From the NCBI GenBank assembly GCA_029242825.1, contig JAQWTF010000075.1, positions 1 to 12,757 of the forward strand: a stretch of DNA of 12,757 nucleotides, in the 5' to 3' direction. Position numbers and translations under genes: made by a program. The notes below the pieces were generated by a model, which saw only the letters and a list, made by a program, of their open reading frames with translations, was not told the DNA's origin and searched no databases. This stretch comes from MAG-120531 sp029242825. GTDB lineage: Bacteria; Bacteroidota; Bacteroidia; Flavobacteriales; Flavobacteriaceae. Of this stretch, positions 7,794 to 12,757 are shown piece after piece (position 1 is the stretch's first letter; each line of letters starts with the position of its first letter).

Positions 7794-9293
7794 TTAGAAG
7801 AAAAGGGTGTAGGTCATACTAGCAATATTTCTAGTTGTTTCCATTTGAAAAGGAGTGCTTCCTGGATAGTTTAAAGCATAAAATGACTGATTTTGGTTCC
7901 ATTGGCTAAAAGCAAAATCAATTCTGCCTCCATTAAAAATCCATCCCAATCCAGCGCTGGTGTTTGTGGTGTTGACGGGGTTGTTTGTGAAAGGACTATT
8001 TTGTGTGCTATACCCCATTCTAAGAGACCATCTTGAAAGATTAAATTCTCCGCCAATGTTTAAACTATTGACTGTGCCAAGACTATTGCTGGCGACATTG
8101 TTTAGCTCACTGAAGTAAGGGTCTCTAAGGGGTCTAAACCTTGCAGTAGAAAAATCTTGCTGGCTATAATCAACGCTGAGTAAACCGTTATTACCAAATA
8201 CCAAAGCGCCGCTCAGGGTTATTTTTGAGGGGATTGTTGTTCTGTAATCTTCAAATAGATTAATCTGGTTTTGGTCAATGAATTCAATGTCTACATCTTC
8301 TAGATTACTCCCAATTTGTTGGTGTGTTTTTTCGGATATGGTATACCAGGTGGGGGTTCTATAACTCACTCCAAGTCTCAGAATTTGTGAGACTTTGGCT
8401 ATGGCACCTAGGCTTAGGGCAACACCATTTCCGTCTGTTCTAATAAAATTGTCAAAATCTATGTATTGAATGGGGCTATTTGAGCTAAATCCATCTTCAT
8501 TTATCCTGCCTTGTTTTTCATAAATCAAGCTTTGAAATTCAAGTCCAGCACCAAGAAACAAGAAGTCTTTGTATTGTGCTGCTGTGGTAGCGACAAATTT
8601 ACTATTTCTCCCTTTGGTTTGAATCTGATGGTTCTGGCGTACTTCTTGGTAGCGGGCATTAGAGACATAACTACTAATACTATTATTGTCTAATTCAGCC
8701 GGGTCCAAAACACCACTGTAATACCCTAAAAATGCCTGTTGAGCGTCATATCCAATTTCTGCACCAATATTTAGATAGGCTTCTTCAAGCAACTCTCCGT
8801 CTAATTTTAAGATGTCTCCAAAAGGGATGCCATTGGCGTATTGAAGAAAATACTGGTCCAAACCATTTGAGGTATTTCCTCGCGCATTTATCCTCGATTT
8901 ATATTGGTTGCTATTGTCTGAGTTTAAAGCAAAACTGATTTTTTTCCATGGACTGTTTTGACTGTTGTTGTACACAAAAACAATTCCCGCTTGGTTGAAC
9001 CCTAAATGGCCTTTATTGGCTTGGGTATTTGTTGCGTTCAATCGGGTATTGTTTTCTGTCTGAAAATAAGAGAGTCCAAAGCCCATTTGGCTGTGTTTGA
9101 ATACGGCTGCCCCAGCAGGATTAATAGCGAGCGCAGAGAAATCTCCTCCTAGGGATCCAAAAGCACCCGCCATGGCTTGAAATCTCGCTGTTCCTGTTCT
9201 TTGTTCTAAGCCAAACAAAGGAAGGTCCTGAATTTGTTGCCCATGAGTGAATAAACCTGTAGTCAAAATGACGGCTAATAATATTTTTCTCAT
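7794..9293 (-). CDS. OmpP1/FadL-family outer-membrane transport protein
   Basis: A 499-residue beta-barrel protein of the OMPP1/FadL/TodX family, whose best-studied members carry hydrophobic compounds such as long-chain fatty acids across the outer membrane. The N-terminus is a Sec signal peptide (MRKILLAVILTTGLFTHG, cleavage near 18-20). The mature start contains the family hallmark: GTARFQAMAGAFGSLGGDFSALAINPAGAAVF spread over about residues 33-64, equivalent to the FadL hatch region. The rest alternates aromatic and polar residues as barrel strands do, and the chain ends in TLFF with a terminal Phe, typical of barrel assembly signals. Substrate cannot be read from sequence; Bacteroidota members are sometimes labelled hemin receptor without direct evidence. 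ATG lies 16 nt after the lipoprotein stop, so the two are probably one unit and their products may meet at the outer membrane. Confidence 0.9.
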   Translation of the reverse strand: MRKILLAVILTTGLFTHGQQIQDLPLFGLEQRTGTARFQAMAGAFGSLGGDFSALAINPAGAAVFKHSQMGFGLSYFQTENNTRLNATNTQANKGHLGFNQAGIVFVYNNSQNSPWKKISFALNSDNSNQYKSRINARGNTSNGLDQYFLQYANGIPFGDILKLDGELLEEAYLNIGAEIGYDAQQAFLGYYSGVLDPAELDNNSISSYVSNARYQEVRQNHQIQTKGRNSKFVATTAAQYKDFLFLGAGLEFQSLIYEKQGRINEDGFSSNSPIQYIDFDNFIRTDGNGVALSLGAIAKVSQILRLGVSYRTPTWYTISEKTHQQIGSNLEDVDIEFIDQNQINLFEDYRTTIPSKITLSGALVFGNNGLLSVDYSQQDFSTARFRPLRDPYFSELNNVASNSLGTVNSLNIGGEFNLSRWSLRMGYSTQNSPFTNNPVNTTNTSAGLGWIFNGGRIDFAFSQWNQNQSFYALNYPGSTPFQMETTRNIASMTYTLFF

Positions 9294-9309
9294 TGAATTG
9301 AAATGCTAA

Positions 9310-10809
9310 TTAATTTCTTCTTCCGCTAGATTTGCTACTAGAAGAAGACCTGCTAGAAGAACTAGACCGAGCACTACTGCTACTTCTTACGCTATTAGAG
9401 GATCTTACAGCGGGCGTGTTGTTGCTAGAGCGTCTAAAACTAGACCTGTTAACGGGAGTGCTTTGAATATTATTACTCCTTCTAATTGGACTCACATTTC
9501 TAACACTATTACTACCGCTACTTCTTGTAGCGCTACTGTTAAAATTACTCGTTCTAGGGGCTAAATTTCTGTACAATTGAGTGTTTGGACTCTGATTGCT
9601 TCTTACAGAACTGCTTCTAGTTGCACGGGGTGTTCTTACTAAACTGTTGTTTCTTATTGCGTTATAGGTATTGTAAGTTCTATTCCTCAGGTTATTAGAC
9701 AAATTATTGGAAGACACCATTCTTGTGTTTCCATTAGAAGACACTGTCCTTGTGTTAGAAGTAGTCCGACCAATATTGTTTCTAAGTCCGTTGTTAGACC
9801 TTTGGGTATTGTTAGAGGTGATTATTCCATCTACAGACCTGTTATTGTTTCTGTAAGCGTCTACAACCCTTGTATTGTCGCTAGTTCTGAGGTAATTCCT
9901 CAATCCACTCACGCTTAAGGTATTTTTTCTAAGCGCATAGCTGCTGTTTCTTCTTTGCGTTTGGTTGCTTTTTCCTCTCCTTGTAGCATTTACCGCAACG
10001 TTTGTTCTGTAGCGACTTCTGTTAAAGCGGTTGTATCTTCCAAACCTATTGACTCTAGCATAATTGTATGGTCCGTAAAAAGCCACTGGATTTTGGAAAC
10101 CCCAGTTATTCCACCCCCATCTATTCCAACTGTTCCAGCCTATATTATTCCAATTGTTAAAGCTCCAGCCCCAAGGGTCTCCACCCCAATTATTAAAGCC
10201 CCAACCCCATTGATCAAATCCCCATGGGTTCATTCCCCAGGCGTTGTTTCCCCATCCCCAGCGGTTAAATCTCCAATTTCTCCAAGGGTGGAATCCAAAT
10301 CCATTCATAGCCATAGGTCCAATGGCCATATTCCCAAAAAAAGGTCCCCCACCATAAAATTGATCGAACCAAGGGTTGTTGTGGACCTGAATAGTTACAA
10401 CAGATGGACTACTTCCCCAACCAGCTTGTGCATTATTTTGACCCGAAGAAACTTGATTGTTTTGAGCTCTGTATGTCTGACCATTTTGGTCTGAGTATTG
10501 GTCATCATTATACTGATCAGATGAGCTATACTGGTCTGCGGAAGTAAAATTATCTTCTTCTAATAAAGACGCATAAGTATTGGCACGATCTGAGAAGTAA
10601 GACCCAAATTCATTGGGGTTGTCGTTCACTACCTGAACTGCTGTTTCAGTAGTAGCTACGGTTCTTACTACGCCATTGGAATTGCTATAAATCCCATCTT
10701 GTGCGTAAAATGAAGCTTGGGTAAAACTTCCACATGAAGTTAAAAACAAGCTTGCTGTTATTAGTAATCCTAAAGATCTAAAACTGGAAGTAAGTGTTTG
10801 TGTTTTCAT
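9310..10809 (-). CDS. Trp/Gly/Asn- and Arg/Ser-rich lipoprotein of unknown function
   Basis: A 499-residue exported lipoprotein with no function I can assign. The signal peptide ends in lipobox LTSC (lipidated Cys26), making it a likely Lgt substrate. Segments in order: a conserved-looking start (GSFTQASFYAQDGIYSN, 27-43); a Gln/Asp/Tyr/Ser-rich linker (about 90-130); a Trp/Gly/Asn tract (176-236) with 17 Trp in 61 residues, often five apart; and a strongly basic Asn/Arg/Ser tail (251-499) ending in an SR-like run (about 469-499). No acidic residues follow Cys26 closely, so the acidic surface-export signal described for Bacteroidota lipoproteins is not evident. I recall similarly organised lipoproteins (SCGS, then DGIY) beside OmpP1-like genes in other flavobacteria, but could not check this. 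It lies 16 nt before the barrel gene and is divergent from proS. The lipoprotein call is firm; any role in surface adhesion or envelope structure is speculation. Confidence 0.85.
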   Translation of the reverse strand: MKTQTLTSSFRSLGLLITASLFLTSCGSFTQASFYAQDGIYSNSNGVVRTVATTETAVQVVNDNPNEFGSYFSDRANTYASLLEEDNFTSADQYSSSDQYNDDQYSDQNGQTYRAQNNQVSSGQNNAQAGWGSSPSVVTIQVHNNPWFDQFYGGGPFFGNMAIGPMAMNGFGFHPWRNWRFNRWGWGNNAWGMNPWGFDQWGWGFNNWGGDPWGWSFNNWNNIGWNSWNRWGWNNWGFQNPVAFYGPYNYARVNRFGRYNRFNRSRYRTNVAVNATRRGKSNQTQRRNSSYALRKNTLSVSGLRNYLRTSDNTRVVDAYRNNNRSVDGIITSNNTQRSNNGLRNNIGRTTSNTRTVSSNGNTRMVSSNNLSNNLRNRTYNTYNAIRNNSLVRTPRATRSSSVRSNQSPNTQLYRNLAPRTSNFNSSATRSSGSNSVRNVSPIRRSNNIQSTPVNRSSFRRSSNNTPAVRSSNSVRSSSSARSSSSSRSSSSSKSSGRRN

Positions 10810-10824
10810 ATGGCTATAATTTAA

Positions 10825-10855
10825 TTGTGATGCTCTTTAAAAATAGTTAGTTTTG
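10825..10855 (+). promoter_or_regulatory. Bacteroidota-type promoter of proS
   Basis: TTG (10825-10827), a 20-nt spacer and TAGTTTTG (10848-10855) fit the TTG / TAnnTTTG promoter of Bacteroidota. Transcription would begin near 10862, leaving a leader of about 97 nt before the proS ATG. The -33 element lies only 16 nt from the start codon of the divergent lipoprotein gene, so the lipoprotein promoter must overlap the proS promoter or its leader. Confidence 0.65.
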
Positions 10856-10860
10856 TGCCA

Positions 10861-10903
10861 CAGTACTAGACAAATAAAATGGCCCCAAAAAGGCGTAGTA
10901 CTG
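10861..10903. promoter_or_regulatory. Inverted repeat in the divergent proS/lipoprotein region
   Basis: CAGTACTA (10861-10868) and TAGTACTG (10896-10903) are perfect 8-bp inverted repeats. Each contains the palindrome AGTACT, and the two are 35 bp apart. The first arm begins at the predicted proS transcription start, so the RNA could fold into a stem at its very 5' end, with a small GCC/GGC pairing inside the loop. Alternatively the two copies could be a DNA operator shared by the divergent genes. Confidence 0.45.
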
Positions 10904-10958
10904 AGAATGAGATACTAACTATAGGCTAAATTACAAGATTTGTGCCAAACTCTAAGTT

Positions 10959-12434
10959 ATGAGTAAAAATTTAACCAAAAGAAGCGAAGACTACTCTAAG
11001 TGGTATAACGAATTAGTAGGAAAAGCAGACCTTGCAGAGAATTCTGGTGTCAGAGGCTGTATGGTCATAAAACCATATGGATATGCTATTTGGGAGAAAA
11101 TGCAGGCAGCGCTAGATCACATGTTCAAGGAAACTGGTCATGAAAACGCCTATTTCCCCCTGTTTATTCCAAAATCTTATTTCAGTAAAGAAGCCAGTCA
11201 TGTAGATGGTTTTGCCAAGGAGTGTGCTGTAGTGACTCATTACAGGCTTAAAAATGCTGAGGATGGTAGCGGGGTAGTGGTAGATCCAGACGCCAAGTTG
11301 GAGGAGGAGCTTATTGTTAGGCCTACTTCAGAAACTATTATTTGGGACACCTATAGAAAATGGATACAGTCCTATAGAGACCTTCCATTGCTTATTAATC
11401 AATGGGCCAATGTGGTGCGTTGGGAAATGAGAACCCGCCTGTTTTTAAGGACAGCAGAGTTCTTATGGCAGGAAGGGCATACGGCCCATGCTACCAAAGA
11501 AGAGGCCGTAGCAGAGGCTGAGCAAATGATGGAGGTATATGCTACATTTGCACAAGAATTTATGGCGGTACCTGTGATTAAAGGACTAAAAACAGAATCT
11601 GAGCGTTTTGCAGGTGCCTTAGAGACCTACTGTATAGAAGCCATGATGCAAGATGGAAAAGCATTACAGGCAGGAACGTCACACTTTCTGGGACAAAACT
11701 TTGCCAAGGCTTTTGATGTAACCTACGCAAGTAAAGAAGGAAAACAAGAGCATGTGTGGGCCACTTCATGGGGAGTGTCTACCCGACTAATGGGGGCACT
11801 TATTATGACCCATTCAGACGACAACGGATTGGTACTGCCTCCAAAATTAGCCCCCATACAAGTAGTAATTGTACCTATATATAAAGGGATAGACCAATTA
11901 GACGCTATTGCTGAAAAAGTAGCACCATTGGTCAAAGAACTCAAGTCTAAGGGGATTTCAGTAAAATTTGACCAAAGAGACACCCATAAACCAGGATTTA
12001 AATTTAATGAATATGAACTCAAGGGAGTTCCTGTTCGTTTGGCTATTGGGCAAAGAGATTTAGACAACAATACCTTTGAAGTTGCTAGAAGAGACACCCT
12101 TACAAAGGAAACCGTCGCGTCTGACCAGGTTGTACACCATATAGAGCAGTTGTTAGTCGTTATTCAAGATAATCTATACCAACGTGCCCTTGAATTTAGA
12201 GACACCCATATTACTCCTGTAGACACTTATGAAGATTTTAAAAAGGTACTTGATGAAAAGGGTGGTTTTGTCTCTGCACATTGGGATGGAACTATAGCGA
12301 CGGAAGCAAAGATAAAAGACGACACTAAAGCTTCAATTAGGTGTATTCCTATAGATGCAAAAGAGGAGCAAGGGTTGTGTATTCTTACCGGTAAGCCCTC
12401 TTCTAAAAGGGTCTTATTTGCTAAGGCCTATTAA
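10959..12434 (+). CDS. proS: Prolyl-tRNA synthetase, archaeal/eukaryal type
   Basis: Class II synthetase that charges tRNA-Pro. The 491-residue form lacks the editing insertion of the E. coli-type enzyme and matches the archaeal/eukaryal-type ProRS found in Bacteroidota. Visible are RPTSE (121-125), motif 2 from RWEMRTR to QEGHTAH (154-177), and motif 3, GVSTRLMGALIMTHSDDNG, inside about 267-299. The anticodon-binding domain starts around LAPIQVVIVPI. The C-terminal domain ends with the conserved terminal Tyr (KAY). In well-known relatives such as the Thermus enzyme this domain carries a four-Cys zinc site; here only Cys462 and Cys474 remain, with the usual CxxC reading CILT, so zinc binding there is probably lost. 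ATG at 10959 follows a TAAGTT context without Shine-Dalgarno. No obvious terminator separates it from the tRNA genes. Confidence 0.97.
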   Translation: MSKNLTKRSEDYSKWYNELVGKADLAENSGVRGCMVIKPYGYAIWEKMQAALDHMFKETGHENAYFPLFIPKSYFSKEASHVDGFAKECAVVTHYRLKNAEDGSGVVVDPDAKLEEELIVRPTSETIIWDTYRKWIQSYRDLPLLINQWANVVRWEMRTRLFLRTAEFLWQEGHTAHATKEEAVAEAEQMMEVYATFAQEFMAVPVIKGLKTESERFAGALETYCIEAMMQDGKALQAGTSHFLGQNFAKAFDVTYASKEGKQEHVWATSWGVSTRLMGALIMTHSDDNGLVLPPKLAPIQVVIVPIYKGIDQLDAIAEKVAPLVKELKSKGISVKFDQRDTHKPGFKFNEYELKGVPVRLAIGQRDLDNNTFEVARRDTLTKETVASDQVVHHIEQLLVVIQDNLYQRALEFRDTHITPVDTYEDFKKVLDEKGGFVSAHWDGTIATEAKIKDDTKASIRCIPIDAKEEQGLCILTGKPSSKRVLFAKAY

Positions 12435-12459
12435 AAAAAGAAAAAATTGTAGTTGGCTC

Positions 12460-12489
12460 TTGCAATAGTGAAAAATAGTTGTATTTTTG
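12460..12489 (+). promoter_or_regulatory. Promoter of the tRNA-Glu pair
   Basis: TTG (12460-12462), exactly 19 nt, then TATTTTTG (12482-12489) is a full match to the Bacteroidota TTG / TAnnTTTG promoter. Transcription would begin near 12496, about 17 nt before the first mature tRNA base. No second promoter is visible before rpsT, so it may also drive that gene. Confidence 0.75.
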
Positions 12490-12512
12490 CATCCGCAATT
12501 GCGTAAAGTAAT

Positions 12513-12584
12513 GGTCCGTTCGTCTAGGGGTTAGGACGCCAGGTTTTCATCCTGGTAACAGGGGTTCGATTCCCCTACGGACTA
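12513..12584 (+). tRNA. tRNA-Glu (UUC), copy 1
   Basis: A complete 72-nt cloverleaf. The acceptor stem GGTCCGT/ACGGACT has a G1-U72 wobble pair, with discriminator A73. The anticodon stem CCAGG/CCTGG holds loop TTTTCAT, anticodon UUC, reading GAA and GAG. The T arm is AGGGG TTCGATT CCCCT. The CCA end is not encoded (A73 is followed by CAAAA), so it must be added after transcription. Confidence 0.96.
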
Positions 12585-12597
12585 CAAAATTTATCCC

Positions 12598-12611
12598 GCA
12601 GCATATGCTGC
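12598..12611. other. 14-bp perfect palindrome between the tRNA-Glu genes
   Basis: GCAGCATATGCTGC is a perfect palindrome occupying half of the 28-bp spacer. In the precursor RNA it could form a short self-complementary hairpin or pair between molecules, next to the 3' end of the first tRNA, where processing enzymes act. There is no T tract, so it is not an obvious terminator. Confidence 0.6.
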
Positions 12612-12617
12612 AAAAAC

Positions 12618-12689
12618 GGTCCGTTCGTCTAGGGGTTAGGACGCCAGGTTTTCATCCTGGTAACAGGGGTTCGATTCCCCTACGGACTA
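12618..12689 (+). tRNA. tRNA-Glu (UUC), copy 2
   Basis: Identical in all 72 bases to the first copy, with the same UUC anticodon, G1-U72 pair, A73 and no encoded CCA. It is separated from copy 1 by 33 nt (12585-12617) and probably processed from the same precursor. It lies 43 nt upstream of the rpsT start codon. Confidence 0.96.
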
Positions 12690-12696
12690 CAAAAGC

Positions 12697-12710
12697 GAAT
12701 GGTAACATTC
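12697..12710 (+). other. Small hairpin in the rpsT leader
   Basis: GAATG (12697-12701), loop GTAA, CATTC (12706-12710): a 5-bp stem with a GNRA-type tetraloop, eight bases after the second tRNA and 22 nt before the rpsT ATG. It could mark the processed 5' end of the rpsT mRNA. The stem is short and could be chance. Confidence 0.35.
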
Positions 12711-12732
12711 ATAACAATTACAAATTAAAACT

Positions 12733-12757
12733 ATGGCTAATCACAAGTCTGCATTAA
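12733..12757 (+). CDS. rpsT: 30S ribosomal protein S20, first codons only
   Basis: Only the initiator and seven further codons are inside the window: MANHKSAL, which matches the usual S20 N-terminus in which lysines follow. S20 binds 16S rRNA early in 30S assembly. The ATG is preceded by an A-rich AATTAAAACT sequence, a normal start context in Bacteroidota. No separate promoter is visible between the second tRNA-Glu and this gene, so it is probably the distal part of the tRNA-Glu transcript. Eight residues are few, but the match together with the position beside proS and tRNA-Glu makes the call likely. Confidence 0.8.

Larger units (their letters stand above)
12513..12694 (+). repeat. Two perfect 77-bp direct repeats containing the tRNA-Glu genes
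   Basis: Bases 12513-12589 and 12618-12694 are identical, covering each tRNA plus the following CAAAA. The unique spacer is 28 bp. Perfect identity indicates a recent tandem duplication or ongoing gene conversion. Confidence 0.93.

Noticed and set aside
9955..10494. 179-codon plus-strand frame opposite the lipoprotein gene
   Set aside because: It is the complement of the repetitive Trp/Asn/Gly tract, whose codons contain no stops on the opposite strand. It is Pro/Ser-rich with no motif or initiation context. The minus-strand frame has a signal peptide and lipobox.
10810..10860. Lipoprotein promoter TATTTTTA on the minus strand
   Set aside because: The box has one mismatch to TAnnTTTG and the nearest upstream TTG is about 25 nt away, outside the usual spacing, so I could not support a specific site.
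10935..10947. Second proS promoter around AAGATTTGTGCC, repeating TTTGTGCCA from 10852-10860
   Set aside because: The -7 box begins AA rather than TA and no TTG lies at the right distance. It would also leave almost no leader before the ATG.
12513..12694. CRISPR-like or attachment-site repeat
   Set aside because: The repeats are complete tRNA-Glu genes in tandem. There are only two, with no cas genes, integrase or foreign DNA nearby.

Overview
The window looks like chromosomal DNA of a Bacteroidota bacterium, most likely a member of the Flavobacteriaceae. The evidence is a fused SecDF, a FadL/OmpP1-type barrel paired with a lipoprotein, an archaeal/eukaryal-type ProRS, A-rich translation starts without Shine-Dalgarno sequences, and several matches to the Bacteroidota promoter (TTG, about 19-20 nt, TAnnTTTG). 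Coding density is high and no gap exceeds 150 nt. I see no mobile element, CRISPR array, defence island or phage gene.

Layout. (1) Bases 1-2938, plus strand: secDF, lacking only its first few codons at the window edge. A strong bidirectional terminator (2959-2991) follows. (2) Bases 2990-10809, minus strand: seven co-directional genes. In transcription order they are a Trp/Gly/Asn- and Arg/Ser-rich lipoprotein of unknown function, a FadL-like outer-membrane barrel, folE, cysS, yidD, lgt and a ModF-like tandem ABC ATPase. folE has its own promoter-like box and lgt may have one, so this is probably two to four overlapping transcription units ending at the shared terminator. (3) Bases 10810-10958: a 149-bp divergent region with the proS promoter and an inverted repeat. 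(4) Bases 10959-12757, plus strand: proS, two identical tRNA-Glu(UUC) genes behind a good promoter, and the first codons of rpsT.

The genes fall into two themes. One is envelope biogenesis: SecDF drives late export steps, YidD is linked to YidC-dependent insertion, Lgt lipidates lipoproteins such as the one encoded here, and the FadL-like barrel sits in the outer membrane. The other is translation and cofactor housekeeping: CysRS, ProRS, tRNA-Glu, ribosomal protein S20 and GTP cyclohydrolase I.

I did not find a clearly new multi-gene system. The points most worth a second look are: the lipoprotein, with 17 Trp in 61 residues and an SR-like tail; the ABC protein, whose N-terminal half has lost its nucleotide-binding residues but keeps a signature-like motif; a 22-codon reading frame whose stop overlaps the TTG start of yidD; the inverted repeat at the predicted 5' end of the proS mRNA; and the palindrome between the duplicated tRNA-Glu genes.
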